Below are positions 26,902 to 34,789 of a stretch of DNA of 64,000 nucleotides, one piece after another; the stretch's first letter is position 1, and each line of letters begins with the position of its first letter. The translations under genes were made by a program, and so were the position numbers. The notes under the pieces were generated by a model. That model was not told the DNA's origin. It did no database searches and was given only the letters and a program-made list of their open reading frames with translations. Source of the stretch: CASFRF01 sp031549345. Its GTDB lineage: Bacteria; Verrucomicrobiota; Lentisphaeria; Victivallales; Victivallaceae. The stretch is from contig JAVBPY010000003.1 in assembly GCA_031549345.1 (NCBI GenBank), positions 372,001-436,000 of the forward strand, written 5' to 3'.

Positions 26902-28005
26902 TTATTGGAGTACGTTGTAATGGACGATGGTTTCGCACGGTGTTTCGCGCCGGAATTCGCGGCCGAGCTGTTCGAGGAGCGCGGCGGCGTATTCTTCAAG
27001 CTGGAACCCGATCCGTGTCGTTTCAAACGGAACAAAAATTTCCGAAACCGAATTCCCGTGCGTTACAATCTTGACGTTCTCCGGGACTTTCAGCCCGAGT
27101 CTGGCGACCGCCTGTGCCGCGCCGGGGAGGAGTTCGTCCGTAAAAACAACCAGCGAATCGGGCGCGGATGTGGATTTGTTCCAGATATCCAGCACCGAAT
27201 CGTAGCCGAACTTCGCCAGACTCGCGGCGGCGTGGTGCAGTTCTCTCGCCGGGCGGCGGGTCAAAGATTCATGGAACTCCATGCCGTGCGCCGCGAGTTC
27301 TTCCCGATAACGCTCGAAAAATAGAATTTTGGGCTGGTCGTACGGCTCGTTCGGATCGAGTCCTTTGTCGGTGAAAATCGTGACCAGCGCCGGGCGGCGG
27401 CAGCCTTGCGCCGCGAGCTCGCGCACGGCGAGGACGGCAAATTCCTCGCGGGGGGTGAGGACACCGCGGTTTGACCCTTGAAAACGCGCCTCGTGCACGC
27501 GCGGCAGGTTCAATTTTTGGAACAACGCCATGTGTTCTTTGTTGGCGCTGAAAGGAACCACGGCCTGGAGGCCGAATTTGCGGATGGCGCCGCGGATTTT
27601 ATCGGCCAGGTTCGGCGCGGTACCGTCCTCCACGATGGTAACCGCTTCGCAGCCCATCGCCTGGAGGCGGCGTGAAAGCTCGACAACGAGTGCGCGACGG
27701 AAAGGGTTGAATCCCGTCCCGTCGTAGATAAGGACCATGATGCCGACGATTTTCAACTCGGGACGGTTGTCGCTCACCACCGTGCCGTGGCGGGGACGGC
27801 GCACCAGGAGCCCCTCGTGCACCAGCGCGGAAAGGGCGTATTGCACACTGTAAACACTCGTGCCGAAATCGACGGCAAGCTGCTGCGTGGAAGGCAACCG
27901 CGACCCCGGCGGCAAGTCCCCGGAAACAATCTGTTCGCGGTATTGATCCGAAATCCGTCGCCAGAACCCGTCTTCCGCTCCTTCATAACTGGATCGATAA
28001 CTCAT
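26902..28005 (-). CDS. GntR-family regulator with LacI-type sugar-binding domain
   Basis: The 367-residue protein has an N-terminal GntR winged helix: Y-R-E-Q-I-V-S-G-D-L-P-P-G-S-R-L-P-S-T at about 22-40, then L-V-H-E-G-L-L-V-R-R near 65. Residues 80-367 form a periplasmic-binding-protein-like sensor as in LacI/AraR, ending with residues typical of the dimer core. Regulators with this fusion (AraR type) usually repress sugar genes and release DNA when they bind a sugar. It leads the five-gene minus-strand operon, and a perfect palindrome lies 19 bases upstream of its start, so autoregulation is likely. Confidence 0.88.
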   Translation of the reverse strand: MSYRSSYEGAEDGFWRRISDQYREQIVSGDLPPGSRLPSTQQLAVDFGTSVYSVQYALSALVHEGLLVRRPRHGTVVSDNRPELKIVGIMVLIYDGTGFNPFRRALVVELSRRLQAMGCEAVTIVEDGTAPNLADKIRGAIRKFGLQAVVPFSANKEHMALFQKLNLPRVHEARFQGSNRGVLTPREEFAVLAVRELAAQGCRRPALVTIFTDKGLDPNEPYDQPKILFFERYREELAAHGMEFHESLTRRPARELHHAAASLAKFGYDSVLDIWNKSTSAPDSLVVFTDELLPGAAQAVARLGLKVPENVKIVTHGNSVSEIFVPFETTRIGFQLEEYAAALLEQLGREFRRETPCETIVHYNVLQ

Positions 28006-28023
28006 AAGGCCTCGCTAATTATC

Positions 28024-28040
28024 ATAATAATCATTATTAT
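28024..28040. promoter_or_regulatory. Candidate operator: 17-base perfect palindrome
   Basis: ATAATAAT, a central C, and ATTATTAT form a perfect odd palindrome. It lies in the divergent region between the GntR/LacI-type regulator (start at 28005) and the redoxin-like gene (start at 28138). Size, symmetry and position fit an operator of a dimeric repressor, although the region is AT-rich and such symmetry can arise by chance. Confidence 0.45.
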
Positions 28041-28080
28041 ATTCATTTTGTTCCTTTTGTCAAGAGCTTTTGAAAAAAAA

Positions 28081-28109
28081 TTGCGAAAAAGAAGAAACAA
28101 TGCTATATT
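28081..28109 (+). promoter_or_regulatory. Sigma70-type promoter of the redoxin-like gene
   Basis: TTGCGA and TATATT are separated by 17 bases, and the start codon follows 28 bases after the -10 box with AAAAGG in between. Confidence 0.5.
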
Positions 28110-28137
28110 TAAAAAATACAAAAAAGGTTTCCGTCTT

Positions 28138-29250
28138 ATGAAAAAATATATTTTTGTTCCCGCACTTCTGCTTTTCGTTGCATTCTCCGCACAAGCGCTC
28201 CTGAGTGGCGACGAGGCGCCGGAGCCGGAGAAACTGCAATTTCTCCAGGAAATGCGCAAACCGATTTTCCGTTTCGACACGCAGAAGAAGCCAGCGCAAC
28301 TGAAGGTTCTTGTTTTTTTGAACACCCGTTCCGCCGCGTGCCGTGAAGCAATTCCGCTTCTTGTCCGCCTTGGCGGACAGTACAAAGAACGGAATGTGGA
28401 GCTGATCGCCGTTTCCACGGATACGGAAGCGCAATGCCGCGAACTTTTGCGCGAATTTCCCGCATTCACCTTCCCGTTCGCGCGGGAGGAGAGGCCGTTG
28501 AATACGCAGCGCTATATGGCGGGCTCGGTATTTTTTCCGAAAGCCTTCATTGTGGACGCCTCGCGCAAAATCCTTTGGGACGGCGAAGTCATCGATTTGG
28601 AAGATGCGCTCGAAAGTAATGCGTCGGGGCGTTTCGACGCGGCAAAACAGCGGAAACTTTCCCCCCTCCTTTCCCAGCTCCAGAGCGCTCTTCGCGATGC
28701 GGATGACGACGCGTCCTCCCGCATCGCCGCCGACATTTTCAAGCTCGATCCCGCCAACGCGCCCGCGCTGCGCCTGCGTCTTTACAGCCTTGAAAGTTCC
28801 GGCCGCGCGGAGGACGCCGTCCGCTTTCTTGGCGTCCGCCGCGCCGCCGCTCCCGCCGAGGCGCGTCTTTACTTCATGGCGCTCGATCTTGTAAGCCGTT
28901 ATCCGGCTTTCGCGGAACAATTGCTGCCTTTTCTGGAAGCCTACCCGCGCCAGGTCCCCCGCGACCCGGAGCGCGACGCCGCGTTCGCCTGGCAACTTCT
29001 TCTTCGGCAGCCGCTTTCCGCCCCGGCGACAAAATGCGCGGCTGAACTCCTTGCACCGGAAACCGCCGGAACCCCCGGCACGCTCGCTCCCCGCGCTTTG
29101 CTGGCCGCCCGGGCGGGCAAGCCGGAGAACGCGCTTCGAATTCAGGAACGCATTACGAAACTCTGCCGCGATCAAAAACTCCCCCAACTCCCCGAATCGC
29201 TTGAAATGGAGCAATATTATCGCGAATTGCTCCGCCTTCGCGGCTTGTAA
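28138..29250 (+). CDS. Exported thioredoxin-like protein lacking the CXXC pair
   Basis: The 370-residue protein has a signal peptide (K-K-Y-I-F-V-P-A-L-L-L-F-V-A-F) and then a thioredoxin/AhpC-like domain to about residue 160: L-K-V-L-V-F-L-N-T-R-S-A-A-C-R-E. At the active site only the second cysteine (Cys68) remains; the first position is Ser65. Residues 175-370 are helical and Ala-rich, perhaps TPR-like. Disulfide exchange by the normal mechanism is therefore unlikely; it may bind partners or act as a one-Cys peroxidase. It has its own promoter and diverges from the regulator. Confidence 0.65.
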   Translation: MKKYIFVPALLLFVAFSAQALLSGDEAPEPEKLQFLQEMRKPIFRFDTQKKPAQLKVLVFLNTRSAACREAIPLLVRLGGQYKERNVELIAVSTDTEAQCRELLREFPAFTFPFAREERPLNTQRYMAGSVFFPKAFIVDASRKILWDGEVIDLEDALESNASGRFDAAKQRKLSPLLSQLQSALRDADDDASSRIAADIFKLDPANAPALRLRLYSLESSGRAEDAVRFLGVRRAAAPAEARLYFMALDLVSRYPAFAEQLLPFLEAYPRQVPRDPERDAAFAWQLLLRQPLSAPATKCAAELLAPETAGTPGTLAPRALLAARAGKPENALRIQERITKLCRDQKLPQLPESLEMEQYYRELLRLRGL

Positions 29251-29273
29251 AACAAGAAATTATGTGGTATCTT
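29245..29273 (+). promoter_or_regulatory. Candidate promoter of the serA operon
   Basis: TTGTAA and TATCTT are separated by 17 bases, starting inside the last codons of the preceding gene and about 53 bases before the serA start. Confidence 0.4.
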
Positions 29274-29326
29274 AATAGCGTTTCGTTCTTTTTATATCGA
29301 ATTCATTGAAGAATATGAGGTGTTCC

Positions 29327-30904
29327 ATGCGTAAAGTTTTGATTCCGACAAAATTGGATAAATTCGCCGCCGATCTTCTCCGCGATAAAGGGTACAACGT
29401 CGTCCTCGACGCGGCCACGCCCATTGAGGATCTGGTCCGCGCCAATGCCGACGCCGAAGTGCTCATTGTCCGCAGCGAAAAGGTTACCCCGGAGCTGATA
29501 GACCTTCTTCCGAAGCTCAAACTCATCGTCCGCGCCGGGGCGGGCTACAATACCATCGATACAAAGTACGCCCGCAAAAAAGGCGTGGACGTGATGAACA
29601 CGCCGGGCGCGAACTCCAACGCCGTGGCCGAGGAAGTCGTCGCCATGATGCTTGCGGTGAGCCGCCATGTCGTCGCGGCGGATGCTTCGACCCGCGCCGG
29701 AGAATGGGAGAAATCCAAGTTCATGGGGCGCGAACTGGCGGGAAAAACCGTCGGCGTTCTGGGCTTGGGCAATATCGGTCAGCTCCTGGTGAAGCGCCTT
29801 GCCGGGTTTGAAATGAAGGTGCTGGGCTTCGATCCGGTGATTTCGCCGGTTCTGGCGGAAAAGCTCGGCGTGAAACTTGTAACGCTCGAAGAGGTGTTCG
29901 CCAAGGCCGACTTCATTTCGCTCCATATTCCCGAGAATGAAGAAACACGGGGCATGATCAACCGCCGCTTCTTCGACCTTATGAAACCGAACGCGGTGCT
30001 GATCAACTGTGCCCGTTGCGGTGTGGTCAACGAAGACGATCTGCGCGCCGTCAAGGCCGAAAAGGCGATCAAGTTCTGCAACGATGTTTACCCCAAGGAC
30101 GCCCCCGGCCCCAAGAGCTGCGCGGACATCGCAGACTTGATGCTGCCCCATCTCGGTGCGAACACGTTCGAGGCGAATCTTGTGGCGGCGCAGCGTTCCG
30201 CGGAACAGACCATCGCCTATTTCGAGCGCGGCATCACCAATTGCGTGGTCAATAAATCTCTTCCGGACGGGCTTTCGGAGAAGTTTCAGCAACTGGCCTA
30301 CGTCCTGACCGCGCTCAGCCGCGCCTGCCTCGGCAAAGACGCCAATCCGGGCCGGATCGAAACGAGTTACTACGGTTCCCTCGCGCAATTCAATCAGTAC
30401 ATGCTTTCGCCGATTGCCGCCGCGCTGGCCGATGAATTCGCCCCGGATCAGGCGCCGAGCGACGCCGAAAAACTCTTTGCCGAGCGCGGTATCGAAGTGA
30501 GCAACCGCGAGGTGGACAACGACAAGCATTACGGCGAATCCATGACCATCGATCTCTTCGCCGCGGCAAGCGGATCGATCTACAAGTCCAGCGCGCGCGG
30601 GACCGTTACCGAAAACCAGTTGATGATCACCCGCTTGAACACCTTCGACCGCCTTTTCCTGGAGCCGAGCGGACACCACCTTTTCGTCGAATACCAGGAC
30701 GAGCCGGGCATTATCGGCCGGATCGCGGGACTCCTCGGCGAAAAGAACATCAACATCATCGACATCCGCGCCCCGCAGAACGTCAACACGGGCCGGGCGC
30801 TGACCGTGGTGCAGACCAACATCCCCGTCCCGGAAGTTCTGGTCGCTAAAATCAAAGAGGCCGTCAAGGCTTCCAACGCTTTCACCTTCACCTACCAGGC
30901 ATAA
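29327..30904 (+). CDS. serA: D-3-phosphoglycerate dehydrogenase
   Basis: The 525-residue protein is a long-form SerA. The NAD-binding motif is L-G-L-G-N-I-G-Q with F-D-P after the second strand; the catalytic Arg, Glu and His positions lie in N-C-A-R-C-G and L-P-H-L-G-A-N-T. An intervening domain follows, then a C-terminal ACT domain starting H-L-F-V-E-Y-Q-D-E-P-G-I-I-G-R. It oxidises 3-phosphoglycerate to 3-phosphohydroxypyruvate, the first step of serine synthesis, with possible feedback by serine at the ACT domain. I chose ATG 29327 because GAGG lies 7 bases upstream; an ATG at 29306 is less likely. It leads the long operon. Confidence 0.93.
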   Translation: MRKVLIPTKLDKFAADLLRDKGYNVVLDAATPIEDLVRANADAEVLIVRSEKVTPELIDLLPKLKLIVRAGAGYNTIDTKYARKKGVDVMNTPGANSNAVAEEVVAMMLAVSRHVVAADASTRAGEWEKSKFMGRELAGKTVGVLGLGNIGQLLVKRLAGFEMKVLGFDPVISPVLAEKLGVKLVTLEEVFAKADFISLHIPENEETRGMINRRFFDLMKPNAVLINCARCGVVNEDDLRAVKAEKAIKFCNDVYPKDAPGPKSCADIADLMLPHLGANTFEANLVAAQRSAEQTIAYFERGITNCVVNKSLPDGLSEKFQQLAYVLTALSRACLGKDANPGRIETSYYGSLAQFNQYMLSPIAAALADEFAPDQAPSDAEKLFAERGIEVSNREVDNDKHYGESMTIDLFAAASGSIYKSSARGTVTENQLMITRLNTFDRLFLEPSGHHLFVEYQDEPGIIGRIAGLLGEKNINIIDIRAPQNVNTGRALTVVQTNIPVPEVLVAKIKEAVKASNAFTFTYQA

Positions 30905-30906
30905 TC

Positions 30907-31719
30907 ATGGAAAAACACCCTCAGATCCGCCTCTGGAAAAACGACACCTCCTGCGGAACGCCGGAGAAGGATTTTCAGCCGTATATCGAATGTTACCTCC
31001 ACCCGGCGGGCGGACGGCGCGCCGCCGTCCTGGTCTGTCCCGGCGGCGGGTACGGCGGCCGCGCGGCGCACGAAGGCGCGCCGGTTGCGGAACGGTTCAA
31101 CCAACTCGGTTTCCACGCATTTGTGTTGCACTACCGCGTTGCTCCGTACCGTTTTCCGGAACCGCAGCGCGACGCGCTCCGGGCAATCAAGCTGATCCGG
31201 AGCCGCGCGGCGGAGTTCGGTGTAATCCCCGATCAGCTGGCCATCGGCGGTTTTTCGGCGGGGGGCCACCTGGCCGGCTGCGCCGGAACCATGTACCGCG
31301 AGATCGAGGCCAATGACGGCGACGCCGCCGACGGCATGTCTTCGCGTCCCGACGCGGTCATCCTTTGTTACGCGGTGGCGGCGTTCTGCAAGGAATGGGG
31401 ACATCGCGGATCGGGAGAAAACCTCCTCGGTGAAAAACTTGAAGAGCTCGAAGCGCGTTTTATCCTTCCGGATCAAGTGAATGCGGACACTCCGCCGACG
31501 TTCCTCTGGCACACGGCGGAAGACCAGGCGGTTCCGGTGGAGAATTGTTTGTTTTTCGCGCAGGCGTTGCGCCGGAACAACGTTCTTTTCGGGTTGCATG
31601 TCTACCCGGTGGGGCGTCATGGAATCGGTCTTGCGCCCGATTTTCCCGATGCGCGGAATTGGCCGGAACTTTGCGCCGACTTCCTGAAGCATCGTTGTCA
31701 TTTCCAGTGCGAAGGATAA
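30907..31719 (+). CDS. Alpha/beta hydrolase, acetyl-esterase-like (BD-FAE type)
   Basis: The 270-residue protein has no signal peptide. It shows an oxyanion-hole motif C-P-G-G-G-Y, the nucleophile elbow G-F-S-A-G-G-H, and a C-terminal G-R-H-G-I-G with the likely catalytic histidine; the acid is probably in the H-T-A-E-D-Q region. This is the layout of xylan/acyl esterases of the BD-FAE type, here cytoplasmic. It starts 2 bases after serA. Its place among LPS genes is unexplained; deacetylation of an imported sugar is one possibility. Confidence 0.78.
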   Translation: MEKHPQIRLWKNDTSCGTPEKDFQPYIECYLHPAGGRRAAVLVCPGGGYGGRAAHEGAPVAERFNQLGFHAFVLHYRVAPYRFPEPQRDALRAIKLIRSRAAEFGVIPDQLAIGGFSAGGHLAGCAGTMYREIEANDGDAADGMSSRPDAVILCYAVAAFCKEWGHRGSGENLLGEKLEELEARFILPDQVNADTPPTFLWHTAEDQAVPVENCLFFAQALRRNNVLFGLHVYPVGRHGIGLAPDFPDARNWPELCADFLKHRCHFQCEG

Positions 31720-31732
31720 TTTTCGGAGTCCA

Positions 31733-32227
31733 ATGAACGTTCGCAAGCTGCAATCCGCAAAATTCAAGCGCGATTATATCGCCTACTCGGCCATCGGCAT
31801 CTTCTTCTTTGTGGTGCTTGCCGAGTTTGTGCTCGCCGTCGGCATTCCCCTTCGTGTCAGCCGGGATGGGCTTTTTGAGGAACAAATCCGCCTTCAGCAG
31901 ATGATCGACCTTTTCAACGGCGTGAACAACGGCCTCGGCCGGAATCTGGACCGCAACGAAATCCCGAATGCGGACGCGCGCGAAGAGGCGCTTCTCGTCC
32001 GCGGCGAACTGATGCGTCTGAGCGTATATCTGCACGAACACGCCAAATCCCTCACGCCCGACGAAATAGCCGCCGTCCACCAGCGTCTGGCGGGTATGCA
32101 ATCCGCGACGATCCGTTTGAAAACCGGACGCACATACAACCAGGCGCTCGACTTCGATCCTACCCCCTGGGCCGACCGTGAAGCGGTCCGTCTGGACGAA
32201 CACTTTCTCAAACTGAGGTACCCCTGA
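31733..32227 (+). CDS. Uncharacterised single-pass membrane protein
   Basis: I do not recognise this 164-residue protein. A basic N-terminus (K-F-K-R-D-Y) is followed by one strong membrane helix at about 17-40, so the remaining 120 residues probably face the periplasm. That part is charged and helical. The stop overlaps the hldA start (TGATG), so the two are translationally coupled. Its position next to LPS genes hints at an envelope role, and its size and topology recall LptC, but no LptC motif is visible. Confidence 0.6.
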   Translation: MNVRKLQSAKFKRDYIAYSAIGIFFFVVLAEFVLAVGIPLRVSRDGLFEEQIRLQQMIDLFNGVNNGLGRNLDRNEIPNADAREEALLVRGELMRLSVYLHEHAKSLTPDEIAAVHQRLAGMQSATIRLKTGRTYNQALDFDPTPWADREAVRLDEHFLKLRYP

Positions 32228-33240
32228 TGTCCTACCCCCTGGATTATGAAAAAATCATTGCGCGTTTTCCCGCCTGCCGCGTCGCGGTGATCGGCGATGT
32301 GATGCTCGACGAGTACGTCTGGGGACGGGTAAGCCGTATCTCTCCGGAAGCCCCTGTTCCGGTGGTTCTTGAAAACAGCTATTCCTGCTGCCTCGGCGGA
32401 GCGGCCAACGCCATGCGCAACATTGCGACATTGGGGGGGGAATGCCTTGCGTTCGGCGCCGTCGGCGACGACATGGCGGGCGGCGCCATCCGCAGCCAGC
32501 TCCGTAAAGAATACGGTATCGACGACCGTTTCATCCTCATCGAACCGGGGCGCACGACCACCAGCAAGCGCCGTATCGTGGCAGGGACGCAACAACTTCT
32601 GCGTGTCGATCGCGAAGACACGGGCGCGTACTCCGACGCAGTCCGTGAAGAGCTTGTCCGCGGCGTTATAGAAGCGATCGAAACGGGGGCCGTGGATGCG
32701 GTCATTTTCGAGGATTATGCCAAAGGGCTTCTTTCGGAGAGCATGGTTCTCCGCATTGTTGCGGCGGCGATGGAGCGGAACTTGATTACCGCCATGGACC
32801 CCAAACCGGGACACCTTGTGCCGATTCCCGGCCTTTCGATGCTCAAGCCGAACCGGCAGGAGGCGCTGGCGATGACGGGACTTCCCGCCAACACGCCGCT
32901 TCCGAAAATTGCCGAAAAACTCTTGAAGGAATGGCATTGCCAGTACCTTCTCATATCGCTTTCGGCCGAAGGCATGGCGCTTTGCCGCGCGGACCAGCCC
33001 CCCACAGTGATTCCCACCGTGGCGCGGGAGGTTTTCGATGTCTCCGGCGCGGGGGATACGGTTACAGCCACATTCGTCCTGGCCCTGGCCGCCGGGGCCG
33101 ATGCGGAACAAGCCGCCCATTTGGCGAACGCCGCGGCGGGCAAAGTGGTGGCGGCCCTCGGTACCGCCACGGTCAAGGCCTCGGAATTGAATGAAATGAT
33201 GCACGAGTGCGTTCAGCGGAGAATGGAGAAAAAAGGATGA
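32227..33240 (+). CDS. hldA: D-glycero-beta-D-manno-heptose-7-phosphate kinase (RfaE domain I)
   Basis: The 337-residue protein is a PfkB-family sugar kinase of the RfaE/HldE N-terminal type. Landmarks are V-I-G-D-V-M-L-D-E-Y, R-I-S-P-E-A-P-V-P-V, the G-G-A-A-N-A substrate loop and the C-terminal anion hole D-V-S-G-A-G-D-T with its catalytic Asp. The cytidylyl- or adenylyltransferase half of bifunctional HldE is missing, so the nucleotidyl transfer must be done by a separate protein outside this window. It makes heptose-1,7-bisphosphate for the LPS inner core. It overlaps kdsB by ATGA. Confidence 0.88.
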   Translation: MSYPLDYEKIIARFPACRVAVIGDVMLDEYVWGRVSRISPEAPVPVVLENSYSCCLGGAANAMRNIATLGGECLAFGAVGDDMAGGAIRSQLRKEYGIDDRFILIEPGRTTTSKRRIVAGTQQLLRVDREDTGAYSDAVREELVRGVIEAIETGAVDAVIFEDYAKGLLSESMVLRIVAAAMERNLITAMDPKPGHLVPIPGLSMLKPNRQEALAMTGLPANTPLPKIAEKLLKEWHCQYLLISLSAEGMALCRADQPPTVIPTVAREVFDVSGAGDTVTATFVLALAAGADAEQAAHLANAAAGKVVAALGTATVKASELNEMMHECVQRRMEKKG

Positions 33241-33974
33241 ATACCCAGCGTGTCGCGGCGGTGATTCCCGCGCGTTTCGGAAGTACCCGTTTCCCGGGGA
33301 AAGTCCTGGCGAATCTTGCGGGAAAGCCGATGATCCAGCACGTCTACGAACGGGCGGCGGCGTCTTCCGCCGATGCGGTCCTCGTCGCGGTGGATGATGA
33401 ACGGGTGGCCGCGGCCGTCCGCGCGTTCGGCGGCACGCCGGTCATGACGCGCCCGGAACACCCCTCCGGGACCGACCGCATCCACGAAGCGGTGCAAAAT
33501 TTGGATTGCGACATTGTCATCAACGTGCAGGGGGACGAGCCGCTTCTGCCGACAACGGTGATCGACGAACTGATCCATGTCATGAAAACGCGCGAGGCCT
33601 TCGGCATGGCGACGGTGGCCGTTCCGGGAAGCCGGGCGGCCCTGGCCGATCCGAACAAAGTGAAGGTCGTTTTCGGCGCCGACCGCCGCGCATTGTACTT
33701 CAGCCGCTCCATGGTCCCGTACCTTCGCGAGGGGGGGGAAGATACGCCGGTATACCTTCACTGGGGCATTTATGCGTACCGCCGCACGGTGTTGGATCAA
33801 TTCGTCCGGTGGTCGCCGAGCCGCTTGGAGCAGTGCGAAAAACTCGAACAGTTGCGGGCGTTGGAAAACGGCGTCGGCATTTACATTCACCTTTCCGAGC
33901 TCGAGAGCATCGGCGTCGACACGCCGGAGGATCTTGCGGCCGCGGAGCGTAAACTGAAAGCGATGCAAAAATGA
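33237..33974 (+). CDS. kdsB: 3-deoxy-manno-octulosonate cytidylyltransferase
   Basis: The 245-residue protein has the KdsB signatures I-P-A-R-F-G-S-T-R-F-P-G-K at the N-terminus, G-T-D-R-I near residue 80 and V-N-V-Q-G-D-E-P near residue 100. It activates Kdo to CMP-Kdo for lipid A-core synthesis in the cytoplasm. The start at 33237 has AAAAAGGA in front and overlaps the hldA stop; the ORF extends upstream but with no ribosome site. It overlaps kdsA by ATGA. Confidence 0.94.
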   Translation: MNTQRVAAVIPARFGSTRFPGKVLANLAGKPMIQHVYERAAASSADAVLVAVDDERVAAAVRAFGGTPVMTRPEHPSGTDRIHEAVQNLDCDIVINVQGDEPLLPTTVIDELIHVMKTREAFGMATVAVPGSRAALADPNKVKVVFGADRRALYFSRSMVPYLREGGEDTPVYLHWGIYAYRRTVLDQFVRWSPSRLEQCEKLEQLRALENGVGIYIHLSELESIGVDTPEDLAAAERKLKAMQK

Positions 33975-34789
33975 TCGAACAAATCCGCGTGGCCGATTTC
34001 ACCATCGGCGACGGTTCCCTCACCCTGATCGGCGGTCCCTGCATGGCGGAAACGCCGGAACTTTGCCTTGAAGTCGCGCGTTACCTCAAAGGGCTTTGCG
34101 CCGAACTTGATGTGCATTATATTTTCAAGGCCTCCTTCGATAAGGCGAACCGCACCAGCGGCGACTCGCGGCGCGGCCCGGGGCTGAACGAAGGGCTCGC
34201 CATCCTGAACCGCGTCAAGAAGGAGGTTGGCGTTCCGGTCCTTACGGATATTCACGAATCCCACGAGGCGGCGAGCGTGGGACTGGTTGCCGACGTGCTC
34301 CAGATTCCGGCGTTTCTCTGCCGCCAGACCGATCTTTTGCTTGCGGCGGGGCGGACGGGCCGTCCGGTCAACATTAAAAAAGGGCAATTCATGGCCCCGG
34401 AAGATATGGCCGGCGCCGTCGGCAAAGTCCGGCAGACGGGCAATACGCAAGTGTTGCTGACGGAGCGGGGCTCCTCGTTCGGCTACCACAATCTGGTGGT
34501 CGATTTCCGCAGCTTGACGACGATGCGCGAACTGGGCGTTCCGGTTGTGTTCGATGCGACGCACTCCGTCCAGCTCCCCGGTGGAATGGGCAATGCTTCC
34601 GGCGGACGGCGCGAGTTCGTGCGCCCCCTGGCGCGGGCGGCGGCGGCGATCGGCATCGATGTACTGTTCACCGAAGTGCATCCGCGTCCTTCGGAGGCGT
34701 GGTCGGATGGGCCGAATACCCTCGATTTCGCCGCCATCCGGCAGGCGCTTACGGAAGTGAAGGCCATTCATGACCTTATCCGGAAATAA
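33971..34789 (+). CDS. kdsA: 3-deoxy-8-phosphooctulonate synthase (KDO-8-P synthase)
   Basis: The 272-residue protein shows the KdsA core: I-G-G-P-C-M-A-E near the N-terminus (Cys as in metal-dependent forms), F-K-A-S-F-D-K-A-N-R-T-S near residue 50, T-D-I-H-E near 95 and I-K-K-G-Q-F near 135. It condenses phosphoenolpyruvate and arabinose-5-phosphate to Kdo-8-phosphate. The Cys in G-G-P-C-M and D-S near C-terminus cannot settle metal dependence with certainty. It sits between kdsB and the large Lpt-like gene with overlaps on both sides. Confidence 0.94.
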   Translation: MIEQIRVADFTIGDGSLTLIGGPCMAETPELCLEVARYLKGLCAELDVHYIFKASFDKANRTSGDSRRGPGLNEGLAILNRVKKEVGVPVLTDIHESHEAASVGLVADVLQIPAFLCRQTDLLLAAGRTGRPVNIKKGQFMAPEDMAGAVGKVRQTGNTQVLLTERGSSFGYHNLVVDFRSLTTMRELGVPVVFDATHSVQLPGGMGNASGGRREFVRPLARAAAAIGIDVLFTEVHPRPSEAWSDGPNTLDFAAIRQALTEVKAIHDLIRK

